From Cycloclasticus sp. symbiont of Poecilosclerida sp. N (GTDB lineage: Bacteria; Pseudomonadota; Gammaproteobacteria; Methylococcales; Cycloclasticaceae), in NCBI GenBank assembly GCA_002101205.1, contig LWTM01000075.1, positions 124,001-188,000 on the forward strand: 64,000 bases of DNA, read 5' to 3'. The translations under genes and the position numbers were made by a program. Shown one piece after another: positions 11,412-20,541 of this stretch. Every line of letters starts with the position of its first letter. The stretch's first letter is position 1. Under the pieces are notes generated by a model, which was not told where the DNA came from, did no database searches, and worked only from the letters and a program-made list of their open reading frames with translations.

Positions 11412-12935
11412 ATGACTATGATTAAACAAAACGACTTTATCGAAAGTGTTGCCGCTGCTTTTCAATTTATTTCTTATTACCACCCTAAAGATTATATTCA
11501 AGCATTAGGAAAAGCCCATGAGCTAGAAGAATCGCCAGCGGCAAAAGATGCCATGGCACAAATTCTTCTTAATTCACGCATGTGTGCGATGGATCAACGT
11601 CCTATCTGTCAAGACACTGGCATTGCTAATCTATTTTTGGATGTCGGTATGAGCGTCCAGTGGGACGCCTCTATGAGTGTACAAGAAATGTGTGACGAAG
11701 GTGTTAGGCAGGCCTATAAGCATCCAGACAATGTATTACGCGCGTCTATTGTCAGTGATCCGTTAGGTGCGCGTAAAAACACCGGTGATAACACACCCGC
11801 TGTTGTATACACCCGCATTGTTCCTGGTAATACCGTAAGCGTACACGTTGCTGCAAAAGGTGGCGGTTCTGAAAACAAATCAAATTTTGCGATGCTAAAC
11901 CCAAGCGATAGTTTGGTTGACTGGGTACTTAAAACTGTTCCGTCAATGGGTGCTGGCTGGTGCCCGCCAGGTATTTTAGGTATTGGCGTTGGTGGCACCG
12001 CCGAAATGGCGATGCAATTAGCCAAAGAATCACTGATGCAGCACATCGATATTCAAGAGCTTAAAAACAGAGGCCCACAAAACCGTGCTGAAGAATTACG
12101 TTTGGAACTCTACAAAAAAGTAAACGCTTTAGGCATTGGCGCACAAGGGCTTGGCGGCTTGACTACTGTATTGGATGTTAAAATAAACCATATGCCAACC
12201 CATGCCGCTTCTTTACCTGTCGCGATGATTCCAAACTGTGCCGCAACACGCCATGCACACTTTGTTTTAGACGGAACAGGCCCATCGTTTATTGAGCCAC
12301 CTAAACTTGAAGATTGGCCAGACATTACTTGGGCGCCAGATGCCCAAACAAAACACGTTAATTTAGACACCGTAACCAAAGAAGACGTGCAAGCATGGCA
12401 ATCGGGTGATCGCTTATTGCTAAGTGGTCATATGCTAACGGGTCGTGATGCTGCTCATAAGCGTATTGCCGATATGTTTGCAAAAGGTGAAAGCCTACCT
12501 GATGGTGTCAACTTTAAAGGCCGCTTTATTTACTACGTTGGCCCTGTTGACCCTGTTGAAGGTGAAGTTGTTGGCCCTGCTGGCCCTACGACAGCAACAC
12601 GTATGGATAAATTTACCGAAATGATGCTGGATAAAACCAACCTTCTCGGCATGATAGGCAAAGCGGAGCGAGGCCCTGCCGGTATTGAAGCCATTAAAAA
12701 GCATAAGGCGACCTATTTAATGGCTGTAGGCGGCGCGGCTTACCTCGTCTCTAAGGCTATAAAAGGCTCAAAAGTAATCGCCTTCGAAGATTTAGGAATG
12801 GAGGCCATTCGAGAATTCTATGTGGAAGATATGCCCGTCACCGTTGCGGTGGACTCAAAAGGTGAGTCTGTTCACAAAATAGGCCCTGCTTTATGGCAGT
12901 CTAAGATAGCTGGAATCCCGATTGTTGCGGAATAA
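11412..12935 (+). CDS. fumA: Class I fumarate hydratase (iron-sulfur, FumA/FumB type)
   Basis: Oxygen-sensitive [4Fe-4S] fumarase converting fumarate to malate. The 507-aa product has both halves of the class I enzyme: the alpha-like part with CQDTG (cluster cysteine) and GGGSENKS, and the beta-like part with LSGHMLTGRDAAHK, YYVGPVDP and GPTTATRMD. It lies 60 bp after lpdA in the same direction, so this may be an extended TCA transcription unit. ATG 11412 has a weak upstream site; ATG 11418 is an equally possible start. Confidence 0.94.
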   Translation: MTMIKQNDFIESVAAAFQFISYYHPKDYIQALGKAHELEESPAAKDAMAQILLNSRMCAMDQRPICQDTGIANLFLDVGMSVQWDASMSVQEMCDEGVRQAYKHPDNVLRASIVSDPLGARKNTGDNTPAVVYTRIVPGNTVSVHVAAKGGGSENKSNFAMLNPSDSLVDWVLKTVPSMGAGWCPPGILGIGVGGTAEMAMQLAKESLMQHIDIQELKNRGPQNRAEELRLELYKKVNALGIGAQGLGGLTTVLDVKINHMPTHAASLPVAMIPNCAATRHAHFVLDGTGPSFIEPPKLEDWPDITWAPDAQTKHVNLDTVTKEDVQAWQSGDRLLLSGHMLTGRDAAHKRIADMFAKGESLPDGVNFKGRFIYYVGPVDPVEGEVVGPAGPTTATRMDKFTEMMLDKTNLLGMIGKAERGPAGIEAIKKHKATYLMAVGGAAYLVSKAIKGSKVIAFEDLGMEAIREFYVEDMPVTVAVDSKGESVHKIGPALWQSKIAGIPIVAE

Positions 12936-12940
12936 CTCAT

Positions 12941-12979
12941 TGTAGTGACATAGTTAAATTGGCCACCTAATTAGAGGTG
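12941..12979 (+). repeat. Left IS-end-like sequence bracketing the HipBA island
   Basis: Begins TGTAGTGACATAGTTAAATT and continues GGCCACC. The reverse complement of 18571-18598 begins TGTAGTGGTCAATTAGCTTG and continues GCCAG. Both share TGTAGTG, then 11-12 bases, then TTGGCCA. The style resembles IS3-type terminal repeats. It lies 6 bp after the fumarase stop. Confidence 0.55.
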
Positions 12980-13044
12980 ATATTGTAATCCACCAAATAA
13001 TAACCAACGTTATAAGTGAGGTTAAGCCGCCTTCAGTAATCGTC

Positions 13045-13281
13045 TTGCTGGCACGCCACAGATTGCTGTATGTGGACGTTCATTTAAGTTATCGTCAGCT
13101 ATTTGATAAGCTGGGTATTAGCGGCGAACAAGCAAAAATAAGTAATGCAACTTTGGCTGGCGATGTTTTTGGTAGTGAGCGGTTGCATACCAAAATAGAT
13201 CGGCTTATTTCTAGGGTAACGAGGCGAGCATCACACGGTGGTGATAGGAAAAGCAAAGAATATAAGAATCAAACTGGCTGA
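13045..13281 (+). pseudogene. Fragment of a REP-associated tyrosine transposase (RAYT, IS200/IS605-like)
   Basis: A frame with no good start or ribosome site encodes SYRQLFDKLGISGEQ, then DVFGSERLHTKIDRLI and RRASHGGDRKSKEYKN. This matches the usual C-terminal third of Y1 RAYT proteins: the SYR-LF segment, then (L)GSE-F-I and a basic R-GGDRKS tail. The catalytic His/Tyr part is absent, so the gene is a remnant. It sits at the left edge of the HipBA island. Confidence 0.6.
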
Positions 13282-13412
13282 TCCCTTGATTCATTTATCG
13301 GGGAGATTACAGATATTCGCGCTTCACGAACACTAATTAAAATATATATTATAATGGATAAAACTCTCTATTTGCTTTATCTTTATCAATATATTAGACA
13401 AATTAAAAGCTC

Positions 13413-13661
13413 ATGTCATTTAATAAATCGCTAGGCGACAACCTTAAGAAGCTCAGAAAGCGGCGTTACCCAAAAGATACTCAAAAGGATACGGCTTGCC
13501 GAGTTCAAGTGAGCCGAGGAACCTATCAAAAAATGGAATCTGGCTGCATGACTGTTTCAATGGAAAACTACTATAGAGCTGCTAAGCTATTTGATATAGA
13601 GGATTCGTTTGATCAGTTATTCCATGTGGACCTGACTCCGTTTGAAGAAGCTGAGTCATGA
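13413..13661 (+). CDS. hipB: HipB-like XRE antitoxin (module 1)
   Basis: 82-aa helix-turn-helix protein. The HTH runs from about residue 8 to 62 (ACRVQVSRGTYQKMESG as recognition region). The last codons overlap the downstream hipA by 4 bp (ATGA), so the two are translationally coupled as expected for an antitoxin-kinase pair. An AT-rich stretch (TATATATTATAAT) about 55 bp upstream is a plausible promoter. It is divergent in sequence from the two other antitoxins in this island. Confidence 0.85.
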   Translation: MSFNKSLGDNLKKLRKRRYPKDTQKDTACRVQVSRGTYQKMESGCMTVSMENYYRAAKLFDIEDSFDQLFHVDLTPFEEAES

Positions 13662-14779
13662 GCAAGGTATACCCTATTTTCAGAATAACGCCTGACAGAT
13701 CAATTATCAAGGTCGGCGATTTAGCTGTTCAATTCGAAAATAGTCGCGTTCGCCAATCTCAATTTAGATATAAGTCCAGCTACCTATCATCTAGTGACTC
13801 TATGGAACTGTGCCCTGTATTTGCTCCATTAACAAATGAGGTACTTGATTTTAAGACACCTCACTTACCAGGCTTTATTGACGACGCCCTGCCAGATGCT
13901 TGGGGTCGCTCACTTATTGCCGTGTCGCTAAAGTCCAGATATTTAAGCGTAGAGCAATTGCTCGATAACATCCGAGGGTCTTTTACCGGTGATTTGCTTA
14001 TCGGGAAGCCAGGGCTTGTTAGTCCTGAGATCAACGACATTTCTTCGTATAACCTATCTGGAATAAAAGACCTTGAGGATCTTGCTGATAAGCAATGGCT
14101 TGATATGGCACTTACTGGCGCAGCTGGGTCGGGTGGCGCAAGACCTAAACTACTCACCAATGATAGGCTTATTAAATTTAATAAAGCGTCTGATAAAATT
14201 GATGTTTGCGAGGCTGAACATGCTTGTCTCGAGCTTTGCTTGAATAGTGGGCTTACGGATACACCGCCTTCTGACATTATTCGGCTAGGCGAACATAAGT
14301 GTCTTTCTGTTGAGCGGTTTGATATGAGTGAGCAAGGCGGAAGGTATAGATTATTAACGCTTAACGCTCTTTTGAAGCAACCCGGTACAAATCAGGACCC
14401 GTATCACTGTCGATATGAAGATATTGCTGACATCATCAGGAAGCATTGTGTTGACCCTGATAAGCAGCTAAGAAAGTTATTAACGCTGGCACTTATTAAC
14501 CATGAAGTGAAAAACACGGATGACCACTTAAGGAACTTTTCTTTAATTAATAGAGGTGATGGGTGGGCATTATCGCCTGCCTACGATATCGTACCTTCCG
14601 CAGAGACGGGTGAGTATCATCAGTTAACGCTATCCGGCAAACCTTATCTGGTTTCTCTGGATGATCATGAAGATGCGGGGGAGGCACTAGGTATTAATAG
14701 TGATAGTGTGGCAACTAAGGTGCGAGAAGGGTTGGACTGGTATGCCTGTGAGACACTGGCAAACCGAAGTCTACGTTGA
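13658..14779 (+). CDS. hipA: HipA-family Ser/Thr kinase toxin (module 1)
   Basis: 373-aa kinase of the HipA family; the E. coli family member phosphorylates glutamyl-tRNA synthetase. Seen here: the N-subdomain motif LPGFIDDALPDAWGRS (70-85), the glycine-rich loop GAAGSGGARPK (154-164), SVERFD (217-222), the catalytic loop NTDDHLRNFS (286-295) and the metal motif PAYD (307-310). All key kinase residues look present, so it is probably active. Translation is coupled to hipB by a 4-bp overlap. The target cannot be read from sequence. Confidence 0.9.
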   Translation: MSKVYPIFRITPDRSIIKVGDLAVQFENSRVRQSQFRYKSSYLSSSDSMELCPVFAPLTNEVLDFKTPHLPGFIDDALPDAWGRSLIAVSLKSRYLSVEQLLDNIRGSFTGDLLIGKPGLVSPEINDISSYNLSGIKDLEDLADKQWLDMALTGAAGSGGARPKLLTNDRLIKFNKASDKIDVCEAEHACLELCLNSGLTDTPPSDIIRLGEHKCLSVERFDMSEQGGRYRLLTLNALLKQPGTNQDPYHCRYEDIADIIRKHCVDPDKQLRKLLTLALINHEVKNTDDHLRNFSLINRGDGWALSPAYDIVPSAETGEYHQLTLSGKPYLVSLDDHEDAGEALGINSDSVATKVREGLDWYACETLANRSLR

Positions 14780-14819
14780 CATTTTAATCAACATAAGCAC
14801 GGACCTTTAGCACAGCAAG

Positions 14820-15003
14820 CTATCTGACTTGCTCTAACAAAGTGATTACGTGCTCCTTGTCAACAAAAAAATCATCACTGGCCTCATATTCGTTTTGCAA
14901 TTCGTTGATGGTGTTAGAGGCAAGATATTTCAACCTGATGGGTTGAGCTAAACATGTCAATGCGAAGATATTTGTTTTTGTAGAAACAAACGACCATTTA
15001 AAT
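14820..15003 (-). other. Possible gene remnant on the minus strand between HipBA modules 1 and 2
   Basis: The 327-bp gap 14780-15106 holds an uninterrupted minus frame of about 60 codons ending at 14820. It contains LKYLASNTINELQNEYEASD and then DDFFVDKEHVITLLEQVR. It has no ATG/GTG start in frame (a TTG is the first option), so it looks like the 3' end of a lost gene. I do not recognise the family. Confidence 0.3.
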
Positions 15004-15038
15004 AGGCTTTAGGCTATCTAAAGTCTATTCAAATGGTC
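14992..15038. promoter_or_regulatory. 21-bp imperfect inverted repeat upstream of hipB module 2, candidate operator
   Basis: Left arm GACCATTTAAATAGGCTTTAG (14992-15012), 5-nt spacer GCTAT, right arm at 15018-15038 matching with two mismatches. It lies about 70 bp before the hipB start. HipB-type regulators bind such palindromes to autoregulate, so operator function is inferred from position. Confidence 0.5.
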
Positions 15039-15106
15039 ATTTATTTGATTGCAGAAGGTTTTCTTGCTATTCTCTTCTTACATTAATAGCTAGGTAATTA
15101 AGCATT

Positions 15107-15439
15107 ATGAAAAAGCAAAGAGCTTATTCAAAATACGCCTTAGAGGCCAACGAATTGCTGGGCGGTCAAATCAAACTTGGACGTAAGCTGCGCAAGTGGA
15201 GTGAGAAAAACCTAGCGGAACGAGCTGGAATATCTAGAGCTACTTTACAAAAAATAGAAAACGGCGATATGAGTTGCGCTATAGGTTTGTTTTTTGAGGC
15301 GGCCGCCCTTGTGGACGTCCGCTTATTTGAGTCCGATACCGTTGCGCTGTCCCGTCAGGTAGAGCACACAAAAGATAAGATATATCTACTTCCTCAGCGC
15401 ATCAAGCAGGCAATAAAGATTGCGCAGGATGACTTCTAA
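15107..15439 (+). CDS. hipB: HipB-like XRE antitoxin (module 2)
   Basis: 110-aa protein with an XRE helix-turn-helix at about residues 22-72 (LAERAGISRATLQKIENGD) and a basic C-terminal tail. It overlaps the following hipA by about 11 bp. The upstream inverted repeat at 14992-15038 is a candidate autoregulatory site. It is not closely similar to the module 1 or module 3 antitoxins, so the pairs are unlikely to be recent duplicates. Confidence 0.85.
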   Translation: MKKQRAYSKYALEANELLGGQIKLGRKLRKWSEKNLAERAGISRATLQKIENGDMSCAIGLFFEAAALVDVRLFESDTVALSRQVEHTKDKIYLLPQRIKQAIKIAQDDF

Positions 15440-16691
15440 GAATCCACACGAGGAGGCTTATGTTTGGATATGGCTGTCTGGTGAGGTTAAGCCCGTCATC
15501 GCCGGTAAACTGACCGCTGATGGTACTAAGCTCTTTTTTAACTACGGCAAGAGCTATATTGAGCGGATGAGGGATGCCTCTCCTGCCATTCCTATTTATG
15601 AGCCTGAATTACCGTTAAGAACAGGCGTTTTGCCTTTGCTTGATGGCCTAAACATGCCCGGCTGCATTCGTGATGGCGCTCCGGACGCATGGGGTAGACG
15701 GGTTATTACTAACAAGAAACTCGGAGTGAAAGGTGCTGATACTGCCGTCCTTGATGAGCTAACCTATTTATTAGAATCTGGATCCGATCGTATTGGCACA
15801 CTGGATTTCCAGTTGTCAGCCACGTCCTACGAACCAAGATCTGCAAAAAACGCTTCACTTGAAGAGCTAATTGGTTCTGCCGCACGTGTTGAAAAAGGTG
15901 TTCCGCTTACAGCTGAATTAGACGCCGCCCTGTATCACGGTACAGCTATTGGTGGCGCCAGACCAAAAGCATTAATTGAGGATGGCGATAAAAAATACAT
16001 TGCTAAATTTTCATCTAGCACTGATGTGTACAACGTAGTAAAAGCTGAATTTGTAGCGATGAAAATGGCAGAAGTTGTAGGCCTCGATGCGGCGGCTGTT
16101 CAGCTTAAAATAGCGGCAGGCAAAGATGTGTTACTTATTGAGCGATTCGATCGCACTAAAACACCTCATGGCTGGGCGCGTAAATCAATGGTATCAGCGC
16201 TAACGCTCTTCGCCCTTGATGACATGATGGCTCGCTATGCAAGTTATGAGGACTTGGCTGAAATTATTCGCTATCGCTTTTCTGATCCAAAAAACAATCT
16301 TAAAGAGCTTTTTTCTAGGCTCACCTATAATGTGCTTTGTGGCAACACAGATGATCATGCGCGCAATCATTCCGCTTTTTGGGATGGTGAAACGCTGAGT
16401 TTAACACCTGCCTACGACATATGTCCGCAGGGACGATCAGGTAATGAAGCTTCTCATGCCATGCTGATATCAGGCAATAACAACCTAAGTCAACTGAAAA
16501 CATGCTTAGCAGCTGCGCATTCTTTTCTTATATCTAAGCAAGATGCTCGAGCAATATTTGAACATCAAATAGAATTAATAGAATTGCACTGGGATAGTGT
16601 TTGCGATGAAGCTCAGCTAAGCGAGATTGATAGAAAGCTACTCTTTAGGAGGCAGTTCTTAAATCCTTATTCAGTGCTAATTAACCCCTAA
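15429..16691 (+). CDS. hipA: HipA-family Ser/Thr kinase toxin (module 2)
   Basis: 420-aa HipA kinase from ATG 15429. A TTG at 15420 has a better-spaced AGG (15408-15410) and could be the real start, adding three residues. Motifs seen: PGCIRDGAPDAWGRR, glycine-rich GTAIGGARPKAL, LLIERFDRTK, catalytic GNTDDHARNHS and metal-binding PAYD. The kinase core is complete. The gene converges with module 3 hipA, leaving 77 bp between the stops. Confidence 0.9.
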   Translation: MTSKNPHEEAYVWIWLSGEVKPVIAGKLTADGTKLFFNYGKSYIERMRDASPAIPIYEPELPLRTGVLPLLDGLNMPGCIRDGAPDAWGRRVITNKKLGVKGADTAVLDELTYLLESGSDRIGTLDFQLSATSYEPRSAKNASLEELIGSAARVEKGVPLTAELDAALYHGTAIGGARPKALIEDGDKKYIAKFSSSTDVYNVVKAEFVAMKMAEVVGLDAAAVQLKIAAGKDVLLIERFDRTKTPHGWARKSMVSALTLFALDDMMARYASYEDLAEIIRYRFSDPKNNLKELFSRLTYNVLCGNTDDHARNHSAFWDGETLSLTPAYDICPQGRSGNEASHAMLISGNNNLSQLKTCLAAAHSFLISKQDARAIFEHQIELIELHWDSVCDEAQLSEIDRKLLFRRQFLNPYSVLINP

Positions 16692-16768
16692 AGTTGGTCA
16701 GTTTTGCATGCTTATTAACGGCAGCATAAGCCTTTGCAAGCTGTTTATTACCGATTCTCGTTTCCTTT

Positions 16769-18007
16769 TTAGAATATCTCGCTACTCAATTGATTATCCC
16801 CTATGGCTATGGCTGCCGCTTCACTTACGCCAGCCTTGCCCGCGAAGCTATGCCAATCATTAATAGCACCAATAACTTTATTAAGTACGGCTACGGACTT
16901 ATCGCGCTTAATGAATTTAGATGCGCTAATAATAAGGTCTTCTTTTGTGATTTTTGATGTTTTTCCATTAACACTCATCTGGTGATTGTGCGTCCAAGGA
17001 ATACTTTGATTAAAGGAGTATGTCATATCGTAAGCTGGTGCTAAGGACCACCGCCCATCCTTACTCATAAGGAAAGATACGTTTTTAGTATGATCATCTG
17101 GGTTAGCGGATAACACATTAAAGAAGCATCGCCTTATAGCCTCTTGCGTCGCTTCGCTATCTGTTAAAAGATCCCGAGTCACTGAAAAATACTGCTCGTA
17201 ACTGTGGGCACCTTCGAGCCTAAAATCAAGGCTGGACATACCGCATAAACTTAACATGTGAAGCTTCTCGCCGCATACTCTGTCAAACCTCTCAGTGATA
17301 AAGTGCGCGCTTTTACCCTCCTCTATCAAGTTGCTCTTGGATATATTAATACCCGCAGCTTTAGCCATTAAGTAATATGCGTACTCTATACGGCCGTACT
17401 CAGGCTTCTTTCTATGATTGTCGCTCACGCCGTCAAACTTAATAATCAAGTCCGTAAAACCTTTGTAACTTTTAATGCCCGACTTAATTTCACCCGTTTC
17501 TTCATTGTAGGCAATAATAGCCTTAGCTTTGGCACCGCCGGCAGATACGCCAGCAGAGATAATCTCATCAATGGCGTGCGACGGCTGCTCGTTTAAGTTT
17601 CCGCTTAACGCAAGTTTTGCTTGCTCAACTATTTTGCTCAGATGAATGATTCCATGAGTCTCGTTGTCGCTAGTTGGATGGAATGTCATCGCACCCATCC
17701 CTTTTTCGCCCACATAGCACAGCTTGTCGAGCACATTAATATTGTGCTGACCTTTTCTTGCGAAGTACGCATTGATAAGACCGCTACCAAAATTATCCGG
17801 CAGTGATTCCGCAATAAAGGGCGGCAATCCTTTGTATGTTCCCCCCTTCACGCTTTTTGTTATATGGGTGACCTGCGCCATTGGGTTAACCTTAATCCCA
17901 GTCTTTAAGAATTCTTCAGAATACTCGAAGTCGGCCGTCGACGTCTCTTCGTTCCAAGCGAGCGCGCCTAGGGTTTGGCCCCAAAGCCTAACTTCTATAA
18001 CATTCAT
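16769..18007 (-). CDS. hipA: HipA-family Ser/Thr kinase toxin (module 3)
   Basis: 412-aa HipA kinase on the opposite strand from modules 1 and 2. Motifs: PPFIAESLPDNFG in the N-subdomain, GVSAGGAKAKAI as the glycine-rich loop, HFITERFDRV, catalytic ANPDDHTKNVSF and metal-binding PAYD. All expected kinase elements are present. The start overlaps the hipB stop by 4 bp, so the pair is translationally coupled. Confidence 0.9.
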   Translation of the reverse strand: MNVIEVRLWGQTLGALAWNEETSTADFEYSEEFLKTGIKVNPMAQVTHITKSVKGGTYKGLPPFIAESLPDNFGSGLINAYFARKGQHNINVLDKLCYVGEKGMGAMTFHPTSDNETHGIIHLSKIVEQAKLALSGNLNEQPSHAIDEIISAGVSAGGAKAKAIIAYNEETGEIKSGIKSYKGFTDLIIKFDGVSDNHRKKPEYGRIEYAYYLMAKAAGINISKSNLIEEGKSAHFITERFDRVCGEKLHMLSLCGMSSLDFRLEGAHSYEQYFSVTRDLLTDSEATQEAIRRCFFNVLSANPDDHTKNVSFLMSKDGRWSLAPAYDMTYSFNQSIPWTHNHQMSVNGKTSKITKEDLIISASKFIKRDKSVAVLNKVIGAINDWHSFAGKAGVSEAAAIAIGDNQLSSEIF

Positions 18008-18312
18008 GGTGATTTACTCGCTCTTTTTCTTGTCACTCTTAATTTCTTCTTTTGTTGCTCGAGCTTTTGCATGGGCGTTAGACCATCATCCTTTAAGATA
18101 GACTCTAAATCATCAAGGCTATGGAATACTCTTAAAAACCCTATTAAGCTACTCAGGGATATATTTTTACCTTGCTCAACATTTTTAATGGTACTGAGTG
18201 AGCAGCCGGATTTACTTGCTAGTGTAGATTGACTGATATTTTCTTTTAATCGCCTGACGCTGATTCTATTGCCAAGTTGACGAAGTATTTCTTGAGTGCT
18301 ATTTTCTTGCAT
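18004..18312 (-). CDS. hipB: HipB-like XRE antitoxin (module 3)
   Basis: 102-aa XRE helix-turn-helix antitoxin. I chose ATG 18312, with GGGGG about 8 nt upstream, over the TTG two codons earlier. The HTH covers about residues 14-65 (STLASKSGCSLSTIKNVEQG), followed by a lysine/arginine-rich tail, KKKLRVTRKRASK. Coupled to hipA by a 4-bp overlap. Confidence 0.87.
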   Translation of the reverse strand: MQENSTQEILRQLGNRISVRRLKENISQSTLASKSGCSLSTIKNVEQGKNISLSSLIGFLRVFHSLDDLESILKDDGLTPMQKLEQQKKKLRVTRKRASKSP

Positions 18313-18318
18313 TACCAA

Positions 18319-18727
18319 CCCCCATGATCAATCTTAATGTGCATAATAAGAGCTATTATAGAGTATAAATAGATTTAATAGCTAGTATATGAGCTATAGA
18401 CCTTACGCTAACCAACATTCAAGCGGGGGATGTTAATAATACTCATATGTTAGCGTAACCTCATTTACATTAAATTTAAGAGTAACTCTGTTAATAGACC
18501 TTTGTGCTAAACCATGCCAGTATGGATAGTTTGGCGGTCTGTCCAAAACACGCTTTAAAATCGAACCCTAAAACTGGCCAAGCTAATTGACCACTACAGA
18601 GGTGTTTATTTAGAGCCATTAAAAAGAAGTGCTTGCGTTAAAGTTATACTTATCTTCGGCAAACTCATGGTAGTCCAATAACTTAGAGGCTGCTCAAAAT
18701 TACCATCACTTAAATACGGGAATTAAT
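18319..18727. promoter_or_regulatory. Intergenic region carrying the hipB module 3 promoter and right island boundary
   Basis: The part next to hipB (about 18340-18400) is AT-rich and repeats AGCTAT/ATAGCT boxes (AGCTATTATAG, TAGCTAGTATATGAGCTATAG), a reasonable place for promoter and HipB operators. The IS-end-like sequence lies at 18571-18598. The remainder holds no convincing gene. Confidence 0.35.
18571..18598 (-). repeat. Right IS-end-like sequence bracketing the HipBA island
   Basis: Inverted relative to 12941-12979: on the minus strand it begins TGTAGTGGTCAATTAGCTTG then GCCAG, sharing TGTAGTG and TTGGCCA with the left copy. The pair encloses about 5.6 kb of accessory genes. Confidence 0.55.
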
Positions 18728-19453
18728 GTGACAAAAATCTCTAGGTTAACAACTGCCTTATTATTAACTCTTATAGCAACAGCCAGCCATTCTGAACCTA
18801 CTGAGTCATTCAGCAAGGCCAAAAAATTACTAATGTCCAACGTGTACTTTGATCATCGTGTAACTATTTATTGCGCAGCAAAGTTCAACAGCAATAAGGT
18901 GATTACGCTTCCGCGAGGCTACGAGTCAAGCAAGTATAAAAAACGAGCTAGACGTGTTGAGTGGGAACACATTGTTCCCGCCGAAAACTTTGGGCGTACT
19001 TTTACTGAGTGGCGAGAAGGGGATGCAAAATGCGTTAACAAGCATGGCAAACCATATAAAGGCCGAAGGTGTGCAAATAAAGCAAATAAAGAGTACAGAC
19101 AAATGCAGTCGGACTTATATAACCTATCTCCCGCTATAGGTGCCGTCAACGCTTTGAGAAGTAATTATAATTTCACAATGCTTTCTGGCGAAAAATCAGA
19201 CTTCGGCTCATGCCAAATGAAGGTTGCTAAGAGAAAGGCTGAACCACCCCTGAGAGCTAGAGGCCGCATAGCCAGAACATACCTCTATATGGAGCAAAAA
19301 TACCCACGATACAACATGAGTAAATCACAACGAAAACTAATGCTTGCCTGGGATAAACTCCATCCTGTTAATAACTGGGAATGCACGCGAGCAGATAGAA
19401 TTAAAAACATACAAGGCAACAGCAACCAAATATTATCTGCTCGATGTAACTAA
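18728..19453 (+). CDS. endA: Secreted endonuclease I (EndA/Dns family)
   Basis: Exported DNase of the endonuclease I family, which makes double-strand cuts in DNA without strong sequence specificity. The 241-aa product starts at GTG 18728 (the ATG at 18726 runs straight into a stop). A signal peptide covers residues 1-22. The catalytic segment RRVEWEHIVPAENFG (about 77-91) is typical of the His-Me finger nuclease, followed by DLYNLSPAIGAVNALR. It sits just outside the HipBA island, probably as a single gene. Confidence 0.9.
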   Translation: MTKISRLTTALLLTLIATASHSEPTESFSKAKKLLMSNVYFDHRVTIYCAAKFNSNKVITLPRGYESSKYKKRARRVEWEHIVPAENFGRTFTEWREGDAKCVNKHGKPYKGRRCANKANKEYRQMQSDLYNLSPAIGAVNALRSNYNFTMLSGEKSDFGSCQMKVAKRKAEPPLRARGRIARTYLYMEQKYPRYNMSKSQRKLMLAWDKLHPVNNWECTRADRIKNIQGNSNQILSARCN

Positions 19454-19633
19454 TTAATTTCATTGTTAGCGATGATGTACTTAGTCATAAATTAGTAGCT
19501 CGAAAACAAGTTAACTAATAAAAAGGCTTCGATGTGTAAAAACCCTCAGTTCTTACTATTTGATTAAAAATCGCCTCATATGAGTTAAAAAAGCATTCGA
19601 AAAAAACATAGCTACCTGTTAATTATAGAGTCG

Positions 19634-19870
19634 CTATTTTTTTGACATGGCTTTGTATATTTGACCAATAAACTGAATTCCTTTTTCAGGCATCCATCTA
19701 TACATACGATATGAGCTGAGACACTGCCTTTCATAAAACTTAATATTCGCGTCATATCGCAAATTTAGATTCATAAAACGCGGATTGATCTTTAATGTTT
19801 TTTTACATACTCGGTAGACTATTTTTGTTTTCGCTAATGCGATAGCATCTTCAATTTTTATGGGCGTCAA
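19634..19870 (-). CDS. Small hypothetical protein
   Basis: 78-aa basic protein starting with TTG at 19870 preceded by a good GGGAG ribosome site about 8 nt upstream, which is the main reason to think it is real. It has three cysteines and is rich in Lys/Arg/Tyr (e.g. YRVCKKTLKINPRFMNLNLR). No signal peptide, membrane segment or family is recognised. It stands alone between endA and tRNA-Pro. Confidence 0.45.
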   Translation of the reverse strand: MTPIKIEDAIALAKTKIVYRVCKKTLKINPRFMNLNLRYDANIKFYERQCLSSYRMYRWMPEKGIQFIGQIYKAMSKK

Positions 19871-20096
19871 AATTAGCTCCCTAAAATTAATTTATAATAA
19901 AACTCTTCAATTTTGCATTGCTCTTCTCCATTGTGAGGAGAAAACGAAGCGTGTAGCAGTTGGTGTACTGATTGGTGTAGCAAATAATTAATTTCACTCT
20001 GGTACGTGAGCAAAATAACCTCCATTTTATGAATGAAACAGCATCCAATCCATATACAAATAAAAAGGTTATATTAATTTATCGCATTTACTGAAA

Positions 20097-20175
<79 letters not shown>

Positions 20176-20187
20176 ATGGGAATGCTG

Positions 20188-20541
20188 CTATTTTAGAATG
20201 TCTAAGATTTCTTGTAACTCAGCTTGAACATGCTGAATTTCAATTTTTATTTGCGATGCGGCTTTTCCTGAATTATCCCCAGCTAAATATGTACGCGCCC
20301 CACCAATGGTGAAACCATCGTCATAAAGCAAAGCACGAATTTTTCTGATTAAAACAATATCTTGTCTTTGATAGTAACGCCTATTGCCACGACGTTTAAC
20401 AGGTTCAAGCTGGGCGAACTCCTGCTCCCAGTAACGTAAAACGTGTGGTTTTACAGTACATAAGCCACTGACTTCGCCAATCGTGAAATAGCGTTTTGCT
20501 GGTATTGCGGGCAATTCTTTGTTATGGCTGGGTTCCAGCAT
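20188..20541 (-). CDS. MerR-family transcriptional regulator
   Basis: 117-aa DNA-binding protein with a winged helix-turn-helix of MerR type ([20 protein letters not shown], residues 18-37, then WEQEF and RRYYQRQD) and a short C-terminal coiled-coil helix ([13 protein letters not shown]). There are no metal-binding cysteines in the C-terminus. It overlaps the 3' end of ihfA by 20 bp and ends the phe-ihf operon. A MerR-like gene in this position is common in gammaproteobacteria; its effector is unknown. Confidence 0.88.
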   Translation of the reverse strand: MLEPSHNKELPAIPAKRYFTIGEVSGLCTVKPHVLRYWEQEFAQLEPVKRRGNRRYYQRQDIVLIRKIRALLYDDGFTIGGARTYLAGDNSGKAASQIKIEIQHVQAELQEILDILK

